Shown: one piece after another, positions 1 through 7,600 of the stretch
Layout of the letters: each line of letters starts with the position of its first letter
Numbering within the stretch: the stretch's first letter is position 1
NCBI GenBank assembly: GCA_902767195.1
Contig: CACXGS010000279.1
Coordinates: 1 to 11,453 of the forward strand
DNA length: 11,453 nt
Direction of reading: 5' to 3'
Source of the DNA: an uncultured Lachnospiraceae bacterium
Lineage (GTDB): Bacteria > Bacillota_A > Clostridia > Lachnospirales > Lachnospiraceae
Notes under the pieces: model-generated
Database searches by the model: none
What the model was told of the DNA's origin: nothing
The model's input: the letters and a program-made list of their open reading frames with translations, nothing else
Position numbers and translations under genes: made by a program

Positions 1-126
1 GCTAACACGGGCGTCCTTTCTGTCTCGACTGCCAGCGCCTATCTGGCATCCGGCCGTGGCAAAATCCTCAGGGACAAGGCAAAATACAAGGGCATTACCG
101 TCGCTCTCGCAATGGAATGCCCCTGA
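1..126 (+). CDS. cbiG: C-terminal end of a CbiG-like cobalt-precorrin-5A hydrolase (partial)
   Basis: Frame 1 is open from the window edge for 41 codons and ends with TGA at 124-126. The peptide has the layout I know from the CbiG C-terminal domain: a T-G-V start, a variable V-S-x-A-S-A stretch, then A-S-G-x-G-x-I, a basic segment, and a final G-I-T-V-A-L-A strand. CbiG opens the delta-lactone ring of cobalt-precorrin-5A and releases the C20 carbon as acetaldehyde, in the anaerobic cytoplasmic route to cobalamin. The usual V-D-N-V-C-E-R string of many CbiG proteins is replaced here by V-L-S-V-S-T-A, so the assignment rests on pattern only. It converges on hisA with 12 bases between the two stop codons. 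The rest of the gene, and perhaps a cobalamin cluster, would lie to the left of the window. Confidence 0.6.
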   Translation, partial: ANTGVLSVSTASAYLASGRGKILRDKAKYKGITVALAMECP

Positions 127-138
127 TTAATGATAGAT

Positions 139-915
139 TTATTCACTTATTATTTTCAGTACTTCGTCGAAAACCATCGGCCCGCCGAACAGATCCAGTG
201 CCGAGCCGATGGTAACATCGACCCTGTTATTTCCCAGCTTTTTCAACTGCCTCAGGTCTTCATAGGACCCCACACCACCGGCATAAGTGACAGGGATCCC
301 TTCCCATTTCCCGAGCATTGAAGCAAGGCCTGCCTCGATGCCGGCACTCTTTCCCTCCACATCCACAGCATGGATCAGATACTCATCACAATGGAATGAG
401 AGGTCTGTAAGTACCTTCTCGTCAAGACCGACTCTGGTGAATTTCTGCCATCGGTCTGTGACAATATAGTAGTCCTTCCCCTTCTTTCTGCAGCTGAGAT
501 CCAGCACCAGATGGTCCTTACCAACTGCCCGTTTCATCTTTTCCAGGCGATCATAATGAATCTCTCCATCTTTAAATACATAGGAAGTCACAATGATATG
601 AGAGGCGCCTGCCTCCATGAAACGATATGCGTTCTCCTCATTCATCCCGCCGCCGATCATCAGCCCATGGGGATAGGTCTGCAGCGCTTTCAGGGCATGG
701 CTCACATCTTCCTCATAATACCTGCTGCCCGGTGGATTGAGCAGGATAATATGTCCCCCTGGCAGACCGGCATTTTTATAAAGCTCAGCATAATAGCCGC
801 CGTCCTTATCCGACACATAATTATCCGTGGCAAAATCTCCCTGATCCATAAGAGAGCCTCCCACAATCTGTTTCACTTTTCCATTATGGATATCAATACA
901 GGGACGAAACCGCAT
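139..915 (-). CDS. hisA: Phosphoribosylformimino-5-aminoimidazole carboxamide ribotide isomerase, eukaryotic type (HisA/HIS6)
   Basis: This 258-residue protein should catalyse the fourth step of histidine synthesis: opening of the aminoaldose ProFAR to the aminoketose PRFAR by an Amadori rearrangement, in the cytoplasm. It is a (beta/alpha)8 barrel with the catalytic aspartates D8 (in C-I-D-I-H-N-G) and D139 (in L-D-L-S-C-R-K). It carries phosphate-binding segments at residues 211-216 (Y-A-G-G-V-G) and 237-245 (G-S-A-L-D-L-F-G-G). Its length, the K-Q-I-V-G-G segment at 15-20, the S-C-R-K motif and H-A-V-D-V-E-G at 182-188 match fungal HIS6 as I remember it, not the usual ~240-residue bacterial HisA. 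The ATG is preceded by GAGGAG, which begins just after the mutY stop 12 bases upstream, so the pair is probably co-translated. No other his gene is in the window. Confidence 0.9.
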   Translation of the reverse strand: MRFRPCIDIHNGKVKQIVGGSLMDQGDFATDNYVSDKDGGYYAELYKNAGLPGGHIILLNPPGSRYYEEDVSHALKALQTYPHGLMIGGGMNEENAYRFMEAGASHIIVTSYVFKDGEIHYDRLEKMKRAVGKDHLVLDLSCRKKGKDYYIVTDRWQKFTRVGLDEKVLTDLSFHCDEYLIHAVDVEGKSAGIEAGLASMLGKWEGIPVTYAGGVGSYEDLRQLKKLGNNRVDVTIGSALDLFGGPMVFDEVLKIISE

Positions 916-927
916 GTTTATCTCCTC

Positions 928-2016
928 TCATTCCCTAAACATTTCAAAGGCGGATGGAATAGCATACTGATGAAGCACCTCTTCCCGTTCTACTGCCAGC
1001 CAGTTCATCTTCTCCAATAAATAAGGCGGAAATTCTCCGATTCGGATCCGATAGGCCTGCATCCGCCATTCTACATGGGAAAAGATATGTTTTCCCTTTT
1101 TGTAATATTCCAGTTCGTAGTCCCTGAATCCCCACCGGTCCAGCTGTTCTTCCAGTTTCTCCGGAGAAAAGGTTCCGCTCAGATTCGGGTATTCGTATAA
1201 TCCTGCCAGGAGTCCCCTGCCCGCTCTTCTGTGTAGAATTCTCTTCTCACCGCATTCTATCAGAAGCACGGTAAGGTGTTCGATCCTGCGGGCTTTCTTT
1301 GCTTTTTTTACCGGGTAATCCGATTCCTTTTCCAGCTTATGGGCCAGGCAAAGGGCGCTCCAGGGACAATTCTCACACAGAGGTCTGCCGTTGGGCAGAC
1401 AGATGGTAGCTCCAAGATCCATCAGTGCCTGATTAAAATCCCCCGGCCTCTCTTCCGGCATAATCCGGCAGATTGCTTCTCTGACATCTCTTTTCACGGC
1501 AGTTTTACTAATCTCTCCCGGATGACACAGTAGTCTTGAAAAAATACGCATCATATTACCGTCGATAGCCGGCTCCTTACGTCCGAAGGCAATTGACGCA
1601 ATGGCTCCGGCAGTGTATTCTCCAATTCCGGGAAGCTTTTCCAGTTCTGTCCTTGTTGAGGGGAGCTGTCCCTGGTATTCTGTCATCACCAGGCCTGCCG
1701 CTTTTTTCAGATTGCGGGCCCTGCTGTAATATCCCAGCCCCTCCCAGAGTTTCATCAGTTCATCCTCCGGCACACGGGCCAGATCAGCAAGATCAGGCAG
1801 CCGGTCCATAAAACGATAATAGTAAGCCGCCACAGCCTCCACCCTGGTCTGCTGGAGCATGATTTCCGATACCCAGACATGATAGGGCGAAGGGTCCTCT
1901 CTCCAGGGCAGGTTCCTTTTATTGTAATCATACCAGTTCAGGAGAACTTCTCCCATTTCAGGGGGCAGTGTGTTGATATTCTTTGTGATTTCCGGGTCAA
2001 TTCTCTCTTTTTTCAT
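928..2016 (-). CDS. mutY: Adenine DNA glycosylase MutY
   Basis: MutY removes adenine mispaired with 8-oxoguanine and so prevents G:C to T:A mutations. The 362-residue protein has the full family layout. Residues 25-225 form the helix-hairpin-helix glycosylase with Q-Q-T-R (55-58), catalytic E51, the L-P-G-I-G-E-Y hairpin (128-134, with Y134) and catalytic D152 with N154. An iron-sulphur cluster site follows with cysteines 206, 214, 217 and 223. The C-terminal NUDIX-like 8-oxoG recognition domain contains F-S-H (312-314). The first cysteine spacing is seven residues, not the six of E. coli MutY. The ATG start has an in-frame stop shortly upstream and a GGGAG about 13 bases away, which is a rather long spacing. 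M21 (M-G-E-V-L-L-N-W) would also fit the family N-terminus but has no ribosome site. It is followed 12 bases later by hisA. Confidence 0.95.
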   Translation of the reverse strand: MKKERIDPEITKNINTLPPEMGEVLLNWYDYNKRNLPWREDPSPYHVWVSEIMLQQTRVEAVAAYYYRFMDRLPDLADLARVPEDELMKLWEGLGYYSRARNLKKAAGLVMTEYQGQLPSTRTELEKLPGIGEYTAGAIASIAFGRKEPAIDGNMMRIFSRLLCHPGEISKTAVKRDVREAICRIMPEERPGDFNQALMDLGATICLPNGRPLCENCPWSALCLAHKLEKESDYPVKKAKKARRIEHLTVLLIECGEKRILHRRAGRGLLAGLYEYPNLSGTFSPEKLEEQLDRWGFRDYELEYYKKGKHIFSHVEWRMQAYRIRIGEFPPYLLEKMNWLAVEREEVLHQYAIPSAFEMFRE

Positions 2017-2038
2017 AATTTACGAAAGACTCCCTGTG

Positions 2039-2068
2039 ATCATTTCAATTGGAATCTGATGAAAACAA
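2039..2068 (-). promoter_or_regulatory. Possible weak sigma-A promoter for mutY-hisA
   Basis: On the minus strand, TTGTTT (2063-2068) is followed after 18 bases by AATGAT (2039-2044), about 23 bases before the mutY ATG. The hexamers are imperfect, and the -35 box overlaps the T-tract of the upstream terminator. The main support is positional: a terminator lies directly upstream, so mutY needs its own start site unless read-through supplies it. Confidence 0.22.
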
Positions 2069-2093
2069 CGCCGTCCGTGTCATACGGACGGCG
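2061..2093 (-). terminator. Rho-independent terminator after the metallopeptidase gene
   Basis: A perfect 10-base-pair GC-rich stem (2069-2078 with 2084-2093, loop GTCAT) is followed on the minus strand by TTGTTTTC. It lies about 65 bases past the stop of the leftward metallopeptidase gene and before mutY, so it separates the two units. A second, weaker inverted repeat (AAACTCC at 2113-2119 with GGAGTTT at 2130-2136) lies between the stop codon and this stem and may assist. Confidence 0.8.
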
Positions 2094-2157
2094 AGTTTCG
2101 AAAGATATAACAAAACTCCCGGGCAAGTAGGAGTTTGTCCTGCTGATAAAAAGCCTG

Positions 2158-2997
2158 CTAAAAGATCTCATATTCTTTTCCGTGGTGGTTCAGCCAGTTG
2201 CGACATTCCGCATATTCCGGCATAACCTGCTCCACTTCATTCCAGAATAATTTTGAATGGTTCATCTTCTTTAGATGTGTCAGTTCATGAACAACAATAT
2301 ATTCGATGACCTCAAGAGGAAGCATGGCAAGCTTCCAGTCAAACTTGAGATTTCTCTTACGATTGCAGCTGCCCCAGATGGTCGGCTGGTTCTTTACGTC
2401 AATATTCTGGGAAGAAAAAGCGGCATACCACAGACGTGGCTTGTCAGGCTTACCTGTTATCCGAAAGCTGTTATAGGAAAGACCCATTTTCTTTGAAAAA
2501 TGATCCAGCTTCATAGCGGCAAGCTTTTCGGCACATTTTCGGTAATAACGAATGATGCAGTACCTGATAAAATCCTGATCATCATTATCCGTCCGGATAA
2601 CAAGCTGATTCTCGCTCCTTCCGGTCCTGGTTCTCCCACGTTTAAGATAGATGTTGACATCTTCCCCTTCAGGCTGATACTTGATTCTCAAAACCAGGTT
2701 CATCTGTCCCAGGAAAGGAAGCACCAGACCACTCCTGTAATGAATTCTCCCGTCTTCCAGCTCCAGTGTGTCGGGAAGTGCCTGATGATTTCTTGTCATT
2801 CTCTGTTCGTAGGCCTTAAAAATGTCATCTTTACTGAGGTGGACATACTTCTTGATCATATCCTGGCTCATACCCACCGGCACCTTCATCTCTACAGACA
2901 TATCATTTCTGATGGAGAAGTCCACGTAACGGCAGTTGACACTTTGGACATTCACCGTTAATTCTTTTTCACCCTGATGAATCTTAATCTGCGACAT
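2158..2997 (-). CDS. YgjP-type (M48/DUF45) zinc-dependent metallopeptidase
   Basis: This 279-residue protein belongs to the YgjP-like / DUF45 family of predicted cytoplasmic zinc peptidases, whose substrates are mostly unknown. The active site is clear: H-E-L-T-H at 237-241 gives two zinc ligands and the catalytic glutamate, and H247 in the following N-H-S-K-L-F-W is the third ligand. The family W-G-S-C motif (208-211) and the conserved segment leading into H-E-x-x-H are also present. No signal peptide or membrane helix is seen. The N-terminal ~100 residues are beta-rich, as in longer family members. The ATG is preceded by AAAGGA at a 7-8 base spacing. It appears to be a single-gene unit: the rpsR terminator lies upstream and its own terminator downstream. 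Family assignment is secure; biological role is not known. Confidence 0.85.
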   Translation of the reverse strand: MSQIKIHQGEKELTVNVQSVNCRYVDFSIRNDMSVEMKVPVGMSQDMIKKYVHLSKDDIFKAYEQRMTRNHQALPDTLELEDGRIHYRSGLVLPFLGQMNLVLRIKYQPEGEDVNIYLKRGRTRTGRSENQLVIRTDNDDQDFIRYCIIRYYRKCAEKLAAMKLDHFSKKMGLSYNSFRITGKPDKPRLWYAAFSSQNIDVKNQPTIWGSCNRKRNLKFDWKLAMLPLEVIEYIVVHELTHLKKMNHSKLFWNEVEQVMPEYAECRNWLNHHGKEYEIF

Positions 2998-3131
2998 GAT
3001 CCTGTCCTTTCACACACTTCTACAATTCTCGGCATAATAATAAAATATCATAAAATTGTTATAAGACTATTGGGAGAATGTTTTGTTCTTTTAAAGATAC
3101 GATAAAAAAATATGAAATGTGCATAGATCAT

Positions 3132-3153
3132 TGACTGTTCCCGCATACAGTCA
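3132..3153. repeat. Small inverted repeat in the rpsR-metallopeptidase intergenic region
   Basis: TGACTGT (3132-3138) and ACAGTCA (3147-3153) form a perfect 7-base inverted repeat around an 8-base loop. There is no T-tract on either side, so it does not look like a terminator. It lies between the rpsR terminator and the AT-rich stretch (about 3030-3120) that should hold the metallopeptidase promoter. I could not identify convincing -35/-10 boxes there. It could be an operator or chance. Confidence 0.3.
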
Positions 3154-3184
3154 GGGGGGCTGCACTTCGGATTGCGCACACGAC

Positions 3185-3220
3185 AAAAAAGCCGCAGTGA
3201 CTTTCCGTCACTGCGGCTTT
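3185..3220 (-). terminator. Rho-independent terminator of the rpsF-ssb-rpsR operon
   Basis: A perfect 13-base-pair stem (3188-3200 with 3208-3220, 7-base loop) ends in a run of six T on the minus strand, starting 13 bases past the rpsR stop codon. It is the strongest terminator in the window and closes the ribosomal block. Confidence 0.93.
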
Positions 3221-3233
3221 GTATGACCGTATC

Positions 3234-3494
3234 TTATTCAACAGTATAAGGCATAAGGGAGATATGTCTTGCTCTCTTGATAGCAACAGTAAGAGCCCTC
3301 TGATGCTTTGCACAGCTTCCTGTGATTCGTCTCGGAAGGATCTTTCCTCTCTCGGAAACATATCTTCTTAACTTGTTAACATCCTTATAGTCAATAACTG
3401 CATTGCTGTCCGCACAGAAAATGCAAACTTTCTTTCTTCTGCGGCCGCCTCTTCTCCTCATGGGAGAATCACCGCGTTCTCTATTGTATGCCAT
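3234..3494 (-). CDS. rpsR: 30S ribosomal protein bS18
   Basis: This 86-residue basic protein is bS18, which pairs with bS6 on the platform of the small ribosomal subunit and binds the central domain of 16S rRNA. The core from K22 to the C-terminus carries the typical D-Y-K-D segment and the R-R-I-T-G-S motif. It is a metal-ligand (C+) paralogue: C24-x-x-C27 plus C61 and H64 would bind zinc. The N-terminal extension is rich in arginine. The start is well defined by AGGAGGT eight bases before ATG. It is the last gene of the operon, 18 bases after ssb, and is followed by a strong terminator. Confidence 0.97.
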   Translation of the reverse strand: MAYNRERGDSPMRRRGGRRRKKVCIFCADSNAVIDYKDVNKLRRYVSERGKILPRRITGSCAKHQRALTVAIKRARHISLMPYTVE

Positions 3495-3512
3495 GTGATA
3501 TTACCTCCTAAA

Positions 3513-4010
3513 TTACATAAATGGAAGAGAGTCTTCAACACCCTCAGGAATCGTCATGAACCCTTCATCTCCGGCGCCTGCTGCAACAGGAGCTGGCCGG
3601 GCGGAAGGAGCTGACTGTGGTGTACTGTCAGCGAAATCATTATCAAAAGTTGTCTCGTATCCACCGGCACTGTTATATCTATCAGCACTTGCCTTGCTCT
3701 CGGCAAATTCCTGTTCCTCGACGATAACATCTGTGGTGTATACCTTCACACCGTCCCGATTCGTATAACTTCCGGTCTCAATCCGTCCGGTAATCGCAAT
3801 CTTGGTTCCCTGCTTCAGATATTTCTCAGCGAACTCGCCCTGACGTCCGAAAGCAACACAGCGGATAAAATCGGCCTGCTGCCCGTCGTCCCTTCGAAAT
3901 CTGCGGTCAACTGCTAAAGTATACCGTGCGACACATGTAGCACGCTCACCCTGTGAATACCTGACATCCGGATTTCTGGTCAACCGTCCCATTAAAACAA
4001 CTTTATTCAT
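3513..4010 (-). CDS. ssb: Single-stranded DNA-binding protein SSB
   Basis: SSB coats single-stranded DNA during replication, recombination and repair, and recruits partner proteins through its C-terminal tip. The 165-residue protein has an N-terminal OB fold (about residues 1-106) opening with M-N-K-V-V-L-M-G-R-L-T, and the characteristic D-F-I-R-C-V-A-F segment and G-x-I-E-T-G-S-Y strand. A flexible Ala/Pro/Gly-rich linker (about 120-150) follows, and then the acidic tip E-D-S-L-P-F-M. The tip carries one residue (M) after the usual final phenylalanine. The ATG has AGGAGG five bases upstream. It lies 16 bases after rpsF and 18 before rpsR, the standard arrangement. Confidence 0.97.
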   Translation of the reverse strand: MNKVVLMGRLTRNPDVRYSQGERATCVARYTLAVDRRFRRDDGQQADFIRCVAFGRQGEFAEKYLKQGTKIAITGRIETGSYTNRDGVKVYTTDVIVEEQEFAESKASADRYNSAGGYETTFDNDFADSTPQSAPSARPAPVAAGAGDEGFMTIPEGVEDSLPFM

Positions 4011-4026
4011 GGAATCCTCCTATTCG

Positions 4027-4320
4027 TTATGCCTCCTGCTTAACACATAAATATCTGATAACCGGCTCCATGATACGAATATTACGCTCAATCTGTGCCG
4101 GGCAATCAGTGGAAGCATCGAACTGAATGAAGTAGTAATATCCTTCACGCATTTTCTGGATCTCGTAAGCCAGCTTTTTCTTTCCCCACTCATCAATGTT
4201 GGTAATCTGGCCACCGAATCTCTCGATCAGAGCTTTCACTTTTTCTAATGCGTCTGCTCTGGCCTCGTCTTCAAGCTTTGCACTTAAAACCACTGCTAAC
4301 TCATATTTACTCATGGTCAT
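4027..4320 (-). CDS. rpsF: 30S ribosomal protein bS6
   Basis: This 97-residue protein is bS6, the partner of bS18 on the 30S platform. The N-terminal M-S-K-Y-E-L-A-V-V-L strand, the D-E-W-G-K-K-K-L-A-Y-E-I segment and the G-Y-Y-Y-F-I-Q-F strand are typical. The reading frame stays open 21 codons further upstream to 4383, but AAGGAGG at 4326-4332 sits five bases before the ATG at 4318-4320, so I take that start. A second ATG two codons later (4312-4314) is a less likely choice. It is the first gene after a good promoter at 4392-4420 and leads the rpsF-ssb-rpsR unit. Confidence 0.96.
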   Translation of the reverse strand: MTMSKYELAVVLSAKLEDEARADALEKVKALIERFGGQITNIDEWGKKKLAYEIQKMREGYYYFIQFDASTDCPAQIERNIRIMEPVIRYLCVKQEA

Positions 4321-4325
4321 CTGCA

Positions 4326-4332
4326 CCTCCTT
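4326..4332 (-). promoter_or_regulatory. Ribosome binding site fixing the rpsF start
   Basis: AAGGAGG on the minus strand, five bases before the ATG at 4320. It decides between this start and the longer open frame that begins at 4383. Confidence 0.9.
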
Positions 4333-4345
4333 CTGGTCTATTGGC

Positions 4346-4364
4346 TCTTCCGGCGATCGGAAGA
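4346..4364 (-). promoter_or_regulatory. Leader hairpin of rpsF, candidate bS6:bS18 autoregulatory site
   Basis: The ~65-base 5' leader between the predicted transcription start and the rpsF ribosome site contains a perfect 7-base-pair hairpin (TCTTCCG with CGGAAGA, loop ATCGC as read on the minus strand). It includes CCG trinucleotides. rpsF leaders in many bacteria carry a hairpin with a key CCG that mimics the bS6:bS18 site in 16S rRNA and lets the protein pair repress translation. Position and CCG content fit that. The exact consensus structure could not be confirmed by eye. Confidence 0.45.
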
Positions 4365-4391
4365 ACAAGGATTGATATGTCACAGTTTTCT

Positions 4392-4420
4392 ATTCTATCA
4401 CAGAGCTTTTCTAAAAACAA
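4392..4420 (-). promoter_or_regulatory. Sigma-A promoter of rpsF-ssb-rpsR
   Basis: TTGTTT (4415-4420) and TAGAAT (4392-4397) are separated by exactly 17 bases on the minus strand, with initiation expected near 4385. It begins directly after the DUF951 stop codon and gives the ribosomal genes a start independent of the upstream operon. Confidence 0.75.
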
Positions 4421-4421
4421 G

Positions 4422-4601
4422 CTACTTTTTTATATATCCTCTAAAATTCTTTTCAACCAGATTCCTGGACACCATTACCGTTCGCCCGCATCTTAAACAC
4501 TTTAAACGAAAATCCATCCCTACTCTCTGTATCTCCCACTGATTCTCACCGCAAGGATGGGTTTTTTTCATCTTGATGATTTCTCCGACTTTAAAATCCA
4601 A
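4422..4601 (-). CDS. DUF951 family small zinc-ribbon protein
   Basis: A 59-residue protein starting at TTG (4599-4601), with GGAG nine bases upstream. The translation opens M-D-F-K-V-G-E-I-I-K-M-K-K and contains H-P-C-G-E-N at 15-20, then C-L-R-C-G-R at 35-40 and V-M-V-S-R at 42-46. This is the classic DUF951 pattern, in which C17, C35 and C38, perhaps with H15, would bind zinc. The family is short, cytoplasmic and widespread in Firmicutes next to rpsF, as here; its function is unknown to me. It lies 24 bases after the stop of the Ig-repeat gene with no terminator between, so it may be transcribed from the secretion operon, from a promoter inside that gene, or both. A search for ATG starts would miss it. 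Confidence 0.9.
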   Translation of the reverse strand: MDFKVGEIIKMKKTHPCGENQWEIQRVGMDFRLKCLRCGRTVMVSRNLVEKNFRGYIKK

Positions 4602-4625
4602 GGGTCTTTTCTCCTTTTTTTATAT

Positions 4626-7600
4626 CTAAGCAGACTTTCTGTCCAAATTCTGCCTGACTCCTTTCACTCTGACTACTATATAAAAAAGAATACCACAAAA
4701 AGCAGCAATCCCCAACAGATAATATAAAGTCATCCGGTCGATTCCTGAATCTTCCCCCTCTTTCTTTGAAGCCTGCGGGAAAATCATACACTTTTTCGAG
4801 AGGCCTGCCTGACTGGACGAAATCCTGTTCCCGGCTCTGTCAAAAGCAATGTAATCGATCTGCTGAGGCCATCTGGACGCTTTCAATTCGAGGTGATACA
4901 GATTCATAGAATCAAGATCTTCCGGTCTTACCTCAATAGTCTTTATAGTACTGTGAAAAATTCCCTTTCTAATGAATATTTCCATAGAATCAAACTTCTG
5001 GTTATCAACCACCGCAAAAGTCACCAGGTGGGATGATTCCCGATAAGTCTCCTTCTCCAGATTACTGATCCGAACTGCAGGCGGCGTCTTATCTACAGTA
5101 AACTCTACGGTGGAATCCTTCAAATCATTATCTGTTTTAACGGTCTCCCTTTTTTTACCGCTTTTTCGTCCTATGCCCACAGACTGAAGCTGAATATGAT
5201 AAGTACCTTCGGACGCAAATATCTCTTTATTAATATAGTAATCATATTTTCTCCAGCCCGCATATTTGGGTTCTTTCCCGGCAGCAGTTACGACAGCGGT
5301 TGTTCTCCGATAATCGTCCCCCTCTTTCAGGGAAATCCTCTGGTCATTATTCTTAAGTATGCTGACTTTCGTCTTAACAGGGTTGACAGAATACTCCCTG
5401 ATATGTATTTCCTGCTCTTTGTTAACAAATTGCTTTTTGCAGAGTGCCGCCGTTTCCATTCCCAGGCTGTACCGGGATCCATACCGGTTCACATAGAAGG
5501 AGACCGGCCCTTCTTTTACCGGGTTATCCGCCAGATCTTTCCCTGAAATGCTTATCGTATAGATCCCGTCCGTTTCCTCCTTATGACTGAAATCTTTCCA
5601 GCAGCAGGAATAGCCCCCACTGTCCATAGTCCGGCTGGCCGGATAATCATTCTCTTCCGCCGTAAGATCCGTTTTACGGCGGGTAAGCTGTATTTTAATG
5701 CTATTTGTATCCAGATTATCATCGGTTACATAAACAGATGGACAAACCTTTTCCGTACAGGTCTCCCCATCCCTGATATCGCTGATTCTGACTTTTGGAG
5801 GTGTTTTATCGATGATCAGAGTCTCTTTAGGAAGAAGCGTCCTATTCCCGGCATGGTCTTCACAGGTGAGACCAATCTCATAGGTTCCGTCCCTGTCCAG
5901 TCTGAGATGACAGGAATATTGCATATTGTCTCCCCTTCCTTCCTTTCTGATCGCGGGTTCCCGGACCTTTCCATTCTTCTCTCCCAGCTTCCCGGACAAA
6001 GTCCATACTGTTTTATCCGGTGCATAATTCCTGTCTTTGATCAGGAACCGAATGTCCTGGTTCGAATGATAATAATTTCCATTAACAGCATTGTCACGGT
6101 CATGAATCATGACAATCTCAGGAGGTGTCCGGTCAATGGTGAAGGTTTTGTCCCGGTCCCATTTTGTCTCGTTACCGGAATAATCGGAAGCGGTAAGACC
6201 CAGACGGAAATCATTGCCATCCTCCCGGAAAGCTACTCTACAGCTATACTCCTCCCCGTTTTTGCTCCAGGGAGATATTTCATATGCTTTCTGTCTTCCC
6301 CGGATCTCCCATAATACGCCAGACGCGTCGAAATTCCTGTCCCGGACCGTAACAGTAGCTGTTCTTTCTTTTTTATAGTATTTTTGTCCTATACTATCAT
6401 AGTTATCATATGCGACATGAACGAAAGGAGGGGACTGATCTACTACAATCCGGTAATCCCTGTATTCGCGGACACTCTTATTTCCTGCATTGTCTGTCAG
6501 TTCTGCTTTCAGTGTTATTTCTCCTTCTGCTTCGGAGCTCTCCTCAGCACTCTCTCCTTCTTCATCCTTGAGCAGGCATTTCACTGTTTTTTGATATAAA
6601 ATGTCTTCCCCCTCTGCCGGAATAATCCATTCTTTCTCCATAATAATCCGTTTTCCTTTGTATCCTGTCAGCTTTAAAGCCTGAATTCCGGACCAGGAAT
6701 CCCTGTATTCTACCTCGATTACAGGCGCTTTCCTGTAATATCGGATTCTTTTCTCCTGATCCGTATAGTCGGCTTCGGGCAAAGATATCCGGATATCAGA
6801 AATCTTATTGTGAAGTTCCTCGCTCTCGCTGATGATTCCTTTGCACTCAATCTCTTTTCCCTTATTATCACAATAGTCAGCAGCCCGGACATACAATTTC
6901 CCTTTGAAGTTAGTCCAGGGGACTTTAATCTCCCCGGTCAGAGTTCCTGCTCCCTCTTCTTTCTGCCCTAGGCTGATTCTCTCTGTCTTTACGGATTCTT
7001 CCTTCTCTCCGGCCTCATAGCTTTTTCCTTTTAAACAGTAGCGAATCTCCTTCACTCCACTGACCCGGTCCCGGGCTTTTACTTCTGCTTTTAATGTTTT
7101 CCCGGAAAAGCAGGAAAAGGATAAATAGGGATAATACAAGGCAGGTTTTCTCTTATCTGAGTAATCCGAGAAAAAGATGATATCTCCTTCCCGATTGTCG
7201 GCTCCCGTATATACAATCTCCGGCGGAGTGCTGTCATATGTGAAACAGATCTCAGAGGACTTCCCCCTATTTCCGGAATGATCCTCCGCATTTACTGTGA
7301 TCGTATGTATTCCCTCTTCCTCCGGCTGGAATTCTGTTCGATAAATAAACCTCCCTTCTTTTTTCTCCCGATTCCATCCATAAGGACCGGGTATCTCTTC
7401 GACATCTTGATTAAGCTCTTTATCGGCATACCGGACCCTGTCTTTTATTCTGACAAGATCGGGGTCAAAAAACTCCTCCTTCACTTCAATCTGAATCGTT
7501 GGCGGATGATTATAGCGATTCTCTTTCTGGGGATTGGAAAAACCAACAGAGCACTCCGGGGCTGTATGATCTACACAAATCAAAGGACTGTGATAGCCAT

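Noticed and set aside
3128..3361. Minus-strand open frame of 77 codons overlapping rpsR
   Set aside because: It overlaps rpsR in another frame and runs through the operon terminator; the product shows no coherent protein-like pattern.
4321..4383. Longer N-terminus for rpsF starting at 4383
   Set aside because: The extra 21 residues are encoded by the leader and ribosome site. The AAGGAGG at 4326-4332 fits the ATG at 4320 and the normal bS6 N-terminus.
4506..4568. GGATGG followed by a T-run on the plus strand with CCATCC upstream, resembling a plus-strand terminator
   Set aside because: The loop would be about 40 bases, there is no plus-strand gene to terminate, and the stretch codes for the DUF951 protein on the other strand.
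5583..6314. Plus-strand open frame of 243 codons inside the Ig-repeat gene (similar ones at 7278-7856 and 9882-10454)
   Set aside because: They lie wholly opposite convincing minus-strand genes, show no recognisable domain and have no good ribosome sites; they are antisense shadows of long genes.
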